The notes: generated by a model not told the origin, from the letters alone. DNA of 64,000 nt from Anarhynchus alexandrinus (GCA_008711295.1 VUYV01000047.1:671987-735986); one strand, 5' to 3'. Counted from the first letter of the stretch, positions 1 to 29,331 are shown. A program made the numbers and translations.

Positions 1-18599
<18,599 letters not shown>

Positions 18600-18926
18600 G
18601 GCGCCGCCTCCGCCGCCCGCTCGCACCGACGGTGCTACCGGCCGCGCGCGCGCGCGCGCCTGCGCCGGCCTCGCTCCGCCCTCCCGCGCATGCGCCGAGC
18701 GGGGCGGAGGGGGGGTAGGCGGCAGCACGGCGGGGCAAAAATGGGGCGTCCCAAAAGATGAGCCCGCGTCTCGCTGGGGTTAGCCCGGGCTAGCGAACTG
18801 CCGCCACCTTCCGCGCAGGCGCGACCCTGCTACCGGCCCGGCACGGGAGCCCCGACTATTCCCCGGCTGCGGTTGGAGTCCGCCCTACTCCGTGAGGGGC
18901 CCCGTCATTTCCATAACCTCTGTAAC

Positions 18927-19143
18927 CAATTCCGCACCGGGGGTCGGCCCAACCCCTCCTTAGCACCCCGTGGCGCTCCCTCTGCCCACCGAGGGGAGCC
19001 TCCTGCCACGCAGCGTGATGCCGGCCGGAGCGCGGACGCCCGCGCTGTACGGCGAGCTGCAGCCGCGAACCCGGGTCCCCAGCGATCCAGCGTGCTCAGC
19101 CTCCCAAGTACTGGGACTACAGGCGTGCGCCACCACGCCCGGC
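18927..19143 (-). pseudogene. Diverged, 3'-truncated 7SL RNA copy
   Basis: On the minus strand from 19143 the first ~50 bases match the 7SL Alu domain closely (GCCGGGCGTGGTGGCGCACG, CTGTAGTCCCAG, GGGAGGCTGAG). Agreement continues in patches: GGGCGTCCGCGCT, CCGGCATCA and CTAAGGAGGGG at about 18953-18963, the expected distance from the 5' end. After about 18927 no 7SL 3' strand follows and there is no T4 terminator. It lies 540 bases downstream of the next copy, same strand. Probably a decayed tandem duplicate. Confidence 0.75.
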
Positions 19144-19386
19144 GCTAATTAAGTCCCGCTGCGGCCTCTACATCCCTTACAGCGACTGGGGACTGAGCTT
19201 CTTGCCCCTGTTAGCAATATCATGTCCCTGCCCTCTCTGTTCCTTTCTCCTCCCCTGGAAAAAAAATCCACCCTGTGAGGTGGAGTCGCTGCTCCTCTGT
19301 CGTGGCTGGGACTCCCCGGTGTGCCCACGCTGCCCGTGCGTTAACAGATCCCAACACCTCGCTGCCCCCTTTCCCCACCCAAAATG

Positions 19387-19683
19387 AAAACTGGGTCCTG
19401 CTCTCTCGCCCGGGCTGTGCTACAGGGACTGTTCACAGGCGCCATCCCGCTACTGACCGGCACAGGGGTTTTGACCTGCTCCGTCTCCGACCTGGGCCGG
19501 TTCACCCCTCCTTAGGCGACCTGGTGGCCCCCGGCTCCCCCAGGACCACCATATCGATGCCGGCCTTAGCGCGGACGCCCGCTCGGCACAGCTCGCTGCA
19601 GCCCAGAACCCCCGGGTTCAAGCCGTCCACCAGTTTCAGCCTCCCCGGCGCTTGGATTACAGGCACAAGCCACCGTGCCCGGC
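19387..19683 (-). ncRNA. RN7SL: 7SL (SRP) RNA gene, copy A
   Basis: A full-length match, about 293 bases plus the T run, to the RNA scaffold of the signal recognition particle. It begins GCCGGGCACGGTGGC at 19683. The S domain includes CGGCATCGATATGGTGG, CCACCAGG, CTAAGGAGGGGTGAACCGG and the helix 8 segment GGTCGGAGACGGAGCAGG, with a GGAG tetraloop (GNAR type) that binds SRP54. It ends GACCCAGTTTTC, a Pol III terminator. No CRE-like or TATA-like upstream element is obvious. Versus copy B, two helix 5 pairs are lost. Human 7SL genes lie in the same neighbourhood. It may be functional or a recent pseudogene. Confidence 0.88.
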
Positions 19684-20551
19684 TGTTTTCCAGGGTTTTT
19701 GCAGATTCCTCGACATCCATCTTGCGCGGGCTCTGCCTGGCCACAGAGCGGCAGTGGGGAACTGGGAGACCATCGTTGGGCTGCTGGTATTTTATGTTTA
19801 AAAATGGTTGGGTGGGTGGATGGATAGACAGGGAAGACAGACTTCTGAGCGCAAGGTGGTTTAAGCAGCTGAGATAAGGCCAGACTTCTCGTTTTGAGCC
19901 AGAAGAGGCACATCGTGATGCTCTATTTTCATTTTAAGCCAAGTAAGGTGCATCAGGGAGCTCTCTCCAGGACAGCTCAGCATGCTTCATTTACTGAAGA
20001 GCAGATAAGAGATGTCCCACTCCCTGCTTTGAAATACTCCTTATAAGAAAGGCTTCTTGATTCACCAGTGTTTTCCTAAGGGTGTGAAGCTCAGAGCTGA
20101 GGACACAAATGAGCCGTGACAGTAAATACCCAATGGAGCAGACTAATGAGGCACTCCTGAGAGCCGGAGCCCCAGCTCGGTCTGGAGCCGGCTGCCAAAT
20201 CCAGCAGTGTTTGGGGGATGCTTACTGACTCGCGGGTGCCCAGGGTCTCTGAGCCAGAAACACGATGGGAAATTCTGCTGCCCGTGATTTCCCGTTTCAG
20301 TCGTTGCACCTGTTGGGATCCCAAAGGTCTGGCTGGGTCCTGCCCTGTGGCCTTTCACCGCTGCAGGAAACCACAACACACACCACCAAAAACCTGAGCA
20401 CACCTGAGTGAGCAAGGCTGGGGCAGCATCTTCAGGTTGGCCACCTGCGGGAGATCCTTTTGCCTTTTCCTAGTATTACCTGACCCTTTTGTGATCACCC
20501 CCCGGCACAGACAGCTGAAGAGCGCAGGGTCGTGCGGGGGGAAAAGATGCC

Positions 20552-20852
20552 AAAAGAGGCTGGGTCCCGCTCTCTCACCCGGGCTGTGCTACAGGGACTG
20601 TTCACAGGCGCCATCCCGCTACTGACCAGCACGGGAGCTTTGACCTGCTCCGTCTCCGACCTGGGCCGGTTCACCCCTCCTTAGGCGACCTGGTGGCCCC
20701 CGGCTCCCCCAGGACCACCATATCGATGCCGGCCTTAGCGCGGACGCCCGCTCGGCACAGCTCGCTGCAGCCCAGAACCCCCAGGCTCAAGCCATCCGCC
20801 AGCCTCAGCCTCCCCGGCGCTTGGATTACAGGCACAAGCCACCGTGCCCGGC
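20552..20852 (-). ncRNA. RN7SL: 7SL (SRP) RNA gene, copy B
   Basis: Full-length 7SL RNA, 297 bases plus a T4 terminator. It begins GCCGGGCACGGTGGC at 20852 and ends GACCCAGCCTCTTTT, close to the human 3' end GACCCCGTCTCTTTT. It differs from copy A at 12 positions, all transitions, none inside a 144-base block covering the S domain. In helix 5 its pairing is more complete than in copy A, so this is the better candidate for the working gene. SRP RNA binds SRP9/14, SRP19, SRP68/72 and SRP54 and targets secretory ribosomes to the ER. Upstream promoter elements are not obvious. Confidence 0.9.
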
Positions 20853-20859
20853 TGGCCAC

Positions 20860-23276
20860 AGCTCCTGCTGCCTCTGCTCTCCAGCGCTCAGGGACCAGCT
20901 CCTTCCTCCAGCTTTGCCGTGGCAGCTGGGATCTCAGGCAGCAGGATGCATTAACGCTTCGGCAACACAGTGGGGACACGGGGGAGAAGGAGCATCAAAT
21001 ACAGGAAGGAAAATTTAGCTCTTCAAGTGACGATTCAACACAATACCTTGCTTTAGAAAGGCCAAGTTAAGCTGTTATGGGCCAAAAAATTTTCATGGTC
21101 CTGCTTTAGGATGTGTCCAGCAAGAACTCAGAAGAGTCTGAGGCAACCTACTCGCTGCAGTGAATATTTGCAGATGTAATGAAGTGCTTTGATTCTCAGA
21201 GAAGGATATAAAAGTAACAAAAACGTAATGCAAGGAATAAAATGCAGGAGCTTCTTGCCTTTACCCATTCACTGCTGCAATAGACAGCTGCCTAGAAATA
21301 CTTCCACAGAGTATTTGAGATCTTCACCGTGTGTTTTGCCTCTCTCGGAGGCTTGTCCAAGAGAGGTCCCCCATACATCCCATGAGAATGACTCTGCAGC
21401 TGGCTGGGGATGGGGATGGCGATGCTGCAGGCTGCTCACCTCTCTCTGGCTCCATGGAGACCTGGGGCTGTGCGGAAAGCTTTGAGCCAACGTGCTCAGA
21501 CAGCCGAGGCAGCCTTTGGTCTAAAACAGAAGCGTAGGCAGCACTGCCCCTTTCCCAGCAGATCGAGCCAAAGCTGATCCCAAACCATGCACTGCCACTG
21601 CCAAAATGGCTTTTTGTTTGGTTGGTTGGTTGGTTTTTCTCCTCTTCAGATACACATTATTTCTTCATACATGCTGAGCACTAGCCTGGGGGATCTCTGG
21701 TGGCTGCAAACATGCACAATAGGATCAGGGGTCCTCAGACTGTCATGCCTACCCACAAAAGCCATGCTGACCACCTCTAAGGGCAGCTACCATCCCTGAC
21801 TCCACGCCAGCCGGGAGAAGAGCGGAACCAGCCGTCGTGGTCACCCACATTGCTGGAGAGCAGCACCAGCCCAGCCAGGGCCTCCTGCTGCTGCCTCCAC
21901 CTCCATGGACACCTCCAGGCTCTCCCCACCAAGGTGGTCGCTGATGCTGTGCACGGAGCCAGCCTGCAGCCGGCTTAGCCCTGACCAAAGGGCTAAAGAC
22001 ACCAAAGGACGGTGTCTTTGCATTGCATTTCTTAAGTGCAGAGGTCAAGGCACGGGTGTACGTCCTGCCCAAGCATGGACGTGCCTCGGTTCCAGGCACA
22101 GACATACCTCCTCCTCAAGGCACAGGCACACCTCCTGCCCAAGGCCAGACCCACCAACAGCCACTCAGGAGGTCTCTAAGCATTTCTTCCAGACTGCCTG
22201 ACCCACGTTAGTGGAGCAAATTCAAGGGCTAAAGTACACGCACGGCAATCCCATCTCAGAAAAGACAAACAAGATTTTCCCCAGTGCTGCACGAGCCTGA
22301 AGTCCTTAAGGGTGTCAGGGCTGCATGGGAGAGAGGGACATCTTGTTCTGGGCTCCTATTATCTACTTAAGGAAGAGCTGTCAGTGACAGCTGGAGTTTT
22401 GGTTAAAGGCATTAGGATAATGACTTCGGGGTCATGGGCATGAGGAGATGTAGGCTTGACATCCCCAAATGGGGGAGAAAGGCAAGCTGTCTACACAAAA
22501 ATAACACTTAGCGCAGAGCCAGGCATCACACTCCCGTCCCCTCCTCCTACCAGTAACACTGGGACTGTTTCTTCCTGCCACAAGTACGTAAATTTTTCAT
22601 CGCATGAAAAAAACGTAGCAGGAGTGAATCCAGGGCATGAAACGACCTGTTTTCCCTGAGAAAACCTGATGGGAACAAGCTCAGCAGACAGAGGAGAGAC
22701 AAGGCACAGCCAGGACGCAGATAGAGAGTCCTGACCAGTGGTGCCAGCCCACTAGCACAGAGGTGTGCCCTGGTGTGGCTCCTGACCACCAAAGCAACAC
22801 CTGAAATAAAAAAATGAGGCCACGTGGAGCTGGGGAAACCTCAGTCGCTCAGCTCAGGGGGAGCTCTGCCCCGTGGTGCTCATCTGACAGCCGGCTGCTG
22901 CATCTTGCTCAGCAGGAGCAGCTGCTCCAGGCTCCCACTGAGCTCGGCTTTGTGCAAAGCCTTACGGGTAAGCTGGGCTCCAGCCTCCCGAAAAACCAGC
23001 TTTGGGATCCCACTGAGCTCCAAACCTCCACCCCTCGCAAGGGCCAGGCAATGCTCGTATACTGCGTCTGGAACCAGAGACCCTTTGAATGACAATTAAA
23101 ACGTACCTTACAGGAAAAAAAAGCCCTCGAGAACTGCCTGCAAAAACCCCTCTGCGTTGGAGCGTGGATGCAGAATACAGCAGATTTCTGCTGTCCCGCA
23201 GTGCTGACTGCAAATCATCCCCGTCCCGAGCTTCTTGGGCATCCCCGTGTCACTGCCATGCTTTGCAAGACACCAG
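20860..23276. other. Intergenic, no gene recognised
   Basis: Mixed-composition DNA. A short TTGG repeat lies at 21618-21634, and imperfect repeats built on AGGCACAGGCACACCTCCTG lie at about 22046-22150. Open frames here lack splice context or homology that I recognise. Confidence 0.5.
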
Positions 23277-23403
23277 GATCATAGACTCATAGAATGGTTT
23301 AGGTTGGAAGGGACCTTGAAGATCATTGAGTTCCAACCCCCCTGCCATAGGCAGGGACACCTCCCAGTAGACCAGGTTGCTCAAAGCCCCATCCAGCCTC
23401 AGA
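23277..23403 (-). mobile_element. CR1 LINE, 5'-truncated 3' end
   Basis: The plus strand begins ATCATAGACTCATAGAATGG and GGTTGGAAGGGACCTTGAAG, the reverse complement of the CR1 3' terminus. Similarity fades after about 23403, so only the last ~125 bases of the element are present. Confidence 0.88.
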
Positions 23404-25916
23404 ACAGGATGGCTCAGAACATCTGGGCATCAGCAATGGCCTGGCCTGGGGTGCAAAAACCTCGGGGTGCAAGTCTCCATGGGGTCAGCCAGCACATCCA
23501 GCTGAGTCCCAGAGGTCATTGGTCTATCTGCTGCTTCGTTGCTGCTGGGAAATATGGGGTGTGAAAATGCAAAAATCACAGAGGAAAGAAAAAGACGCAC
23601 AAATTATTTTTACTCTTGTTAAGGCTTCATGATTTTTCAGGCTGATATTGTCACGGTGGTGATTCAGGATTTGATTTTGGCACATGGAAATTTGGTCAGG
23701 CAGTATCCCCCACCTACATTTCCTCTGTCTGGTCCTGAAAATAACCTGTGAAAGGAGAAGCCAGCTTGTTTGCCAATAGTAACTGTGAAAGCATTTTGAT
23801 GTACTCTCAGATATAAGACAAAACCAAACAGCCTGGAGGGCAAACTGTTTTTCCTGCTGGGAGGCCACTTTGGAAGAGCTCTTCCCCACTCCCACAGGAG
23901 GCTGGAGCAATTCCAGGGAGACCAAGACAGGGCTTTCCACTGATGAGAAATGTGGGATTTCTAGCAATTCTTCAGGGTCCTCACTGCACCATTTCAGCAC
24001 ACACAGAAGCTAACACAAATCTGCTGCAGTCAGAATACTCTACAACACCCCCTTCCCACCTCTACTCCTTCCCTAACACTGTTACATTAACCTTATGGGA
24101 AGAGCCCAAGGATCTGTTTAATGCCACGCTGCCAGTAAAGCGCACACCACCGGAGACTGCAGGTTTAGTTTCCTGGCCAAGCCCAGCTGCGGTTGCACAG
24201 ACACAGACATCGCAGAATCGCAGGAAATAGGGCTGAGACGCCCATGGGGGGACCATCTCCGCCACTCCCTGCCTGCAGGCAGGAGTGACCACAGCCAGCG
24301 GCTCATGGAAAGTGCTTCGCTAACCTGACTCACCCCAACGGAGGACACTTGGCCCATTGTATCAGATACCTCGATGATAAGAAACCTACCAGTGGAATGC
24401 GATTGTAATATCAAGGACATCATTTGTTTTCACAAGTGAAGAATTTATCTAACATAGATACGAAACCCAAAGCATTATTATATTCCCCTTTCCTTCCTTA
24501 GAAAGCCACAAAGGTCTCTGAAGGATCACTGCAACAGAGTCTTTTCCCATCTCCCTCTGCCAAAAGAGGAGAGAAAAGTAAGCAAGATGAGCTACATCAT
24601 ATTAAAATAGTTTTGATCTGAGAATCCAAACTGATTGGGAAGGTAGTTATATTCAAAGAGATAAAAACAAAGGGAGGCATAGATCCATTTCCTTGAGGTT
24701 TGCTTATTATGATGCGATGCCTATTACGCAAAGTTGAAGGTTAATCATTTTTGTCCACCACTTTATTGTGAGAGCATTCGGATCACTGGTGGAGGACAGA
24801 ACATGCAAGCACAGCCTTAAAACCATGAAAAAACAATAGATGCAAACCTTGGTACCTGCACCACCCCCAAGTTCTTTACTTAGAAAAGATAAAGAACAGG
24901 CTGCCCTGCAGCCAGGCCCAGAGGAGTTATCAAAAGGTCCTACAGATATTTGCTATCTTTTCCCCCAGGCTTTAGCCCATAATCACTTTATGACCATAAT
25001 TGCTTTTTACTCCCTGGGCTGTAAATCTATACTGGCATACAACAGGCTCTCCATCCAGTGACACATTCTCAGCCAGTGCTTACTTTTAAAATATTTAACT
25101 TCTGCAGGCTACCCAGTAACTCGCTGGGTGTTGCTAAGGCCCCAAGAAGGTTTTTAATTCTTAAGCAGGTATGTGAAACTAAACCTGTTCTAAGAGGTCA
25201 TGTTTTTCAGGTAATCTAGAACATGTTCACGTATTGTAAATGCTTTTGTTGGGTATTTGACCTTGAAAATGAACCAGCAACGTAAGAACCTAGGCTATAT
25301 TGAGTATAAATAGTGCCTAACCTGTACTTCTTTCCCTAGGGGTGGTTACAGGGTGAAGATTTCTATCAACTTTCTGCAGGCTGAGCACTGAGATTGAGTC
25401 TGTTTTGCTCAGACCATCACACTTCTTCATCTTTGATGACACATTTCCATCCCACAGTTACTTAAGTCGCTATCTTAAAAATTAAGAACCCGCCTTTCAA
25501 AACATCTTGTGCTGGGACAAATTCACATTTTAAAGGCTTGTAAGACAAGCTATGTTACCTCCTGGCTCTCCAAGGTAAGATGCAGTGACTCTGCAGGGAC
25601 ACAGCAGTGGGGTTCCTCAGACAATGAAGCCTTTATTTGCTTTACTAAGTTATGCCATTTACATTCTGCTTCCTGTTTACCGTCCTTTCTGTTCATTTAC
25701 GGAAACTAATATGACTGTACATAAAAATGTTTCAAAAGTAGGTGGTGCTCTCTCACCAGCTTCTCACACACTCTCTACAGGATTGGTAAATGTGAGCTAC
25801 AAGGACTGACGTGCACAGAGTTTATTAGTGACTAATTTGAGATCTTAACTATTGAAAGTGCTGAGTTCTCAAGTGTCTTTTTGCTATATATCATGCTAAA
25901 GAGCAGTAATAATTAC
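23404..25916. other. Intergenic, no gene recognised
   Basis: Moderately AT-rich DNA, especially 24420-25900. I see no repeat, RNA gene or conserved protein segment. A donor-like site in the minus reading at about 25549-25554 could belong with the frame just upstream, but nothing firm supports it. Confidence 0.45.
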
Positions 25917-26260
25917 CTTAAAAACACATGCCAAACTGTGTAAAATCTTGTTCTGGTGCACAGACCGTATGGACAGAAAGCTTTCCTGAAGGGCAGGGAG
26001 GATCCTCACAAATAAAGCCCAGCGCAGGTGAAAAAGCATTTGCCCGAGTGGATCCTGTTTCTCTTCTACAGCACGTAGCCACATCCCCACATCCTCAATT
26101 AAGTTTTGGATTTCCTGTGTGATGTAGTGCAGCATATAACTTTTCTTTGTCAGGTTTTTAGACTTGGTTGATGGCAAGATCAACTTCAGACGCTTTCGGC
26201 AGGTCACACAGTGGCAGCTGAAGAATACAGCACCATGCTCCAGCTTGAGGCTCGTCCGAG
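25917..26260 (-). other. Unidentified open reading frame with splice signals (candidate exon)
   Basis: The minus frame stays open for more than 110 codons, then meets a strong donor, TTTTTAAG|GTAATT at 25917/25916. Two acceptor-like sites lie upstream in compatible positions, CTTTTCAG|CT (exon from 26260) and TTCTTCAG|CT (from 26217). The predicted segment looks protein-like: a CHCVTCRKRLKL start, then amphipathic stretches such as YITQEIQNLIEDVGMWLRAV and LGQMLFHLRWALFVRILPAL. I do not recognise a family. It lies outside the repeats, directly before a CR1 copy. It could be an exon of an unknown gene, a relic of one, or chance. Confidence 0.35.
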
Positions 26261-26368
26261 CTGAAAAGCGCTGATCAGCAGCAGAGGGAGAGCTCAGGGA
26301 GCTATCTGGGTGCCCAGCCTGTCCCCGTTCCAGTTGCTGAAGGACAGGACACACAGCTGCTGAAGGCT

Positions 26369-27045
26369 CAGGGTGTTGGTTGATGAGAAGCTCAACATGA
26401 CCTGGCAATGTGTGCTGGCAGCCCAAAAAGCCACCGACATCCTGGGCTGTATCCCCAGCAGCGTGGCCAGCAGGGCGAGGGAGGGGATTCTGCCCCTCTG
26501 CTGCGCTCTGGGGAGACCCCCCTGCAGTGCTGCCTCCAGCTCGGGGGGTCCCAACAGAAGAAGCACATGGACCTGTTGGAGCAGATCCACAGTAGGCCAC
26601 AAAGATGCTCTGAGGGCTGGAGCCCCTCTGCTGGGAGGACAGGCTGGGAGAGTTGGGGTTGTTCAGCCTGGAGAAGAGAAGGCTCCAGGGAGACCTTAGA
26701 GCCCCTTCCAGTCCCTAAAGGGGCTCCAGGAAAGCTGGGGAGGGACTTTTGATCAGGGGGTGGAGCCATAGGATGAGGGGGAACGGTTTTAAACTGAAAG
26801 AGGGGAGATTTAGATGAGATATTAGGAATAGAATCTTGACTGTGAGGGTGGTGAGACCCTGGCCCAGGTTGGCCAGAGAAGCTGTGGCTGCCCCATCCCT
26901 GGAGGTGTTCAAGGCCAGGTTGGACGGGGCTTGGAGCAACCTGGTCTGGTGGGAGGTGTCCCCACCCATGGCAGGGGGGTTGGAATGAGATGATCTTTAA
27001 GGTCCCTTCCAACCCAAACCATTCTATGAGTCTGTGATTCTATGA
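26369..27045 (+). mobile_element. CR1 LINE copy, plus orientation
   Basis: Runs from the end of ORF2 (GATGAGAAGCTCAACATGAC) through the CR1 3' region to GGTCCCTTCCAACCCAAACC and ATTCTATGA at 27045. 5'-truncated, about 680 bases. Frames are broken, so it cannot move. Confidence 0.9.
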
Positions 27046-27819
27046 CCCATGGGGCAAAGCCAGTTGAGCAGAAGCTGCCGATCACAGCCTGGAGCAGCAT
27101 GGCTCATCCCACAGAATCTCAGCCACAGGCCCACCCAGGGCAGGACACGCACCAGGAAAGGAGCAGGCTGATGCTCGCAAAGGGGTAATACAGACTGGAG
27201 CACCCTCTCGTTTGCCGATTATCAAGCAGGGGCAGGCAGGAACCCTGCGGGGAGAGGAGCAGCTCAGGAAGCGGCACTGCCGCTGAGTCAGCGGAAGGCC
27301 CCGTTGCGCGGTGATCGGCTCCTCAACAGCTCCGGTGCAAGAGCAGCTGCCATCTCCCTGAAAGCAACTCCCCGCCTTGGCACACATGGAAGTATTTCAC
27401 AGGTCCCATCACTTCCAGCTTACCAGGACAGAAAGGAGAGAAGGAGCTTAGGAAAACCATAAGAGCCCAGCTGTTTGCCAGGTGAACTGGGCAAAGCCAA
27501 AGCTGGCCAAGCCCCATCTGCAGACAAGGACAATGCAGTCACCAACAAACCTCAAAAACCTCAGCAACAAAAAATCATGGCTCAAAAAGCCATGATTCAA
27601 GAGGAGAGATCCAAGGAACAGTACGCCTGGGTCCAAAACAGAGGGAAAAGGCGACAGAAAAGGCACTTCTCCACTCTGCAGTGACTCATTTCAGTTTATG
27701 CCTGGTGGTACCCACTGGTGGGTAGCACCACAGCACAGCCATCCCCTCCCGCAGACCTGACAGACAAGTGTCCCAGACGCCACGTGGTGTGTTGCTGGCT
27801 GTGCTGGCTGACATACTTA
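27046..27819. other. Intergenic spacer between inverted CR1 copies
   Basis: No gene recognised. It contains a perfect hairpin at 27573-27597 and a Lys/Gln-rich open frame on the plus strand (27475-27684) that lacks an early ATG and has no known relative. Confidence 0.5.
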
Positions 27820-28405
27820 GAATCATAGAATGGTTTGGGTCAGAATGGACCTTGAAGATCATCGAGTTCCACCCCCCCTGCCACGGGCAGGGACACCACC
27901 CACCAGACCAGGTCACTCAAGGCCCCGTCCAACCTGGCCTTGAACACCTCCAGGGATGGGGCAGCCACAGCTTCTCTGGCCAACCTGGGACAGTGCCTCA
28001 ACATGCTCAACAGGAAAGAATTTCTTCCTAATATCCCATCTAAATCTCCCCTCTTTTGGTTTAAAACCGTTCCCCCTCATCCTGTGGCTCCACTCCCTGA
28101 TCAAGAGTCCCTCCCCAGATCTCCTGGAGCCCCTTTAGGGACTGGAAGGGGCTCTAAGGTCTCCCCGGAGCCTTCTCTTCTCCAGGCTGAACACCCCCCA
28201 CTCTGTCAGCCTGTCCTCCCAGCAGAGGGGCTCCAGCCCTCAGAGTATCTTCATGGCCTCCTCTGGACCTGCTCCAACAGGTCCATGTCCTTCTGCTGTT
28301 GGGACCCCCCGAGCTGGAGGCAGCACTGCAGGGGGGTCTCCCCAGAGCGCAGCAGAGGGGCAGAATCCCCTCCCTCGCCCTGCTGGCCATGCTGCTGGGG
28401 ATGGT
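27820..28405 (-). mobile_element. CR1 LINE copy, minus orientation
   Basis: The plus strand begins AATCATAGAATGGTTTGGG, the reverse complement of the CR1 3' end. Similarity runs to about 28405 (CTGCTGGGGATG). Together with 26369-27045 it forms a large inverted repeat with a ~775-base spacer. Confidence 0.9.
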
Positions 28406-28849
28406 TAGAGCTTGAGATACTTAATGCTTGAGATCCATGTTCCTCAGTGGTGGATCCCAGGAGAAAGCCCCTAACTCTTAGCTATTAAAAAGAAAAGCAA
28501 AGGAACTTCACGCACGGTCACACCCTCCCCTTCATGCTTTAGACAGAATGAAAACGCCGACATGGATTTCCTGAAACCAGAAGATGCTGCTCCGAGGCCA
28601 TCGGGCACAGGAATCGATGCCTGCGCGGGGACAAAGCCAAACACTTTAATGCTCCCTGACATCTCCCGTCCCCACGGTTTTGGCCCAGACCCATGGCGCC
28701 ACACCACTGCTGCCCCATTTCATCGACTGCCGCTCGCCCTCACCAGCACGGATGCTGGTGCCAGGCAGAAACCCACTGACGCCCACCTCCTGACGTTAAT
28801 TTTAGCCCTGCTGGGCAGTAAACTCGCTTTAGATAACTTTCCCCCGCTG
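28406..28849. other. Intergenic upstream of ARF6
   Basis: Unique DNA becoming GC-rich toward the ARF6 CpG island. No feature recognised. Confidence 0.5.
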
Positions 28850-29245
28850 CCGCGACTGGAACTAGCCGCATCCAGCGGGATCACTAGGGCGTGCGGGGAT
28901 CCCACGCCCACACGGTACTGGCCCTTTAAGGCGCGCCCCTGGCGCCCTCCGCGTCTTTCCGCTGACGTGTGATGGCGTGGCGCCTCTCCCCATCGCGGCC
29001 CCGCCCCACCCCGGTCCTGCGCATGCGCAGTCCGCAGGGTGCAGCCAGCCTGCGCATGCTCGTTTCCAGGCGGGAGGTGGAGGGGCGGGGCTTGGGACGC
29101 GCAGGCGCAGAGATCNNNNNNNNNNNNNNNNNNNNNNNNNCGGAGGGGGAAGTGAGGCGGGCTCGCGCGGCGCCTTTTCCGGCGGTGCTGGCTGAGGGAG
29201 CGGCGCGGAGCGGAGCCGGCCCTGAGCCCCGCCGGCGGCCCTGAG
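28850..29245 (+). promoter_or_regulatory. ARF6: ARF6 CpG-island promoter and 5'UTR exon 1
   Basis: CpG-dense DNA with a perfect NRF-1 palindrome TGCGCATGCGCA at 29018-29029, a related CTGCGCATGCTC at about 29050, GGGGCGGGGC (Sp1-like) and TGACGTG at about 28962-28968. A 25-base N gap at 29116-29140 lies where the transcription start may be. The first exon appears to end at GAG|GTAACG (29245/29246), or at a second identical GAG|GTAAC 19 bases downstream. Confidence 0.65.
29116..29140. other. Assembly gap (25 N)
   Basis: Run of N inside the ARF6 promoter CpG island. A further single N is at 29499 in the 5'UTR. Confidence 0.99.
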
Positions 29246-29331
29246 GTAACGACCGGGCCCTGAGGTAACTTTGCCGGTGGCTCCTCTCCTCTTCCCCGCT
29301 CCGTCTCACGCTCTCTCCGTCCCTTTTGCAG
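29246..29331 (+). other. ARF6: Short intron in the ARF6 5'UTR
   Basis: Donor GAG|GTAACG and acceptor CCCTTTTGCAG|G with a good pyrimidine tract give an 86-base intron. A second donor copy at 29265 would give 67 bases. From memory vertebrate ARF6 has a non-coding first exon, which supports this. Exon 2 would start at 29332. Confidence 0.6.

Noticed and set aside
19502..19913. Open frames over the 7SL copies
   Set aside because: They translate 7SL RNA sequence; the repeated peptide at 20671-20979 arises because the RNA genes are near identical.
27475..27684. Lys/Gln-rich plus-strand frame as a gene
   Set aside because: No ATG for the first 33 codons, no splice support, and a low-complexity hairpin inside it.
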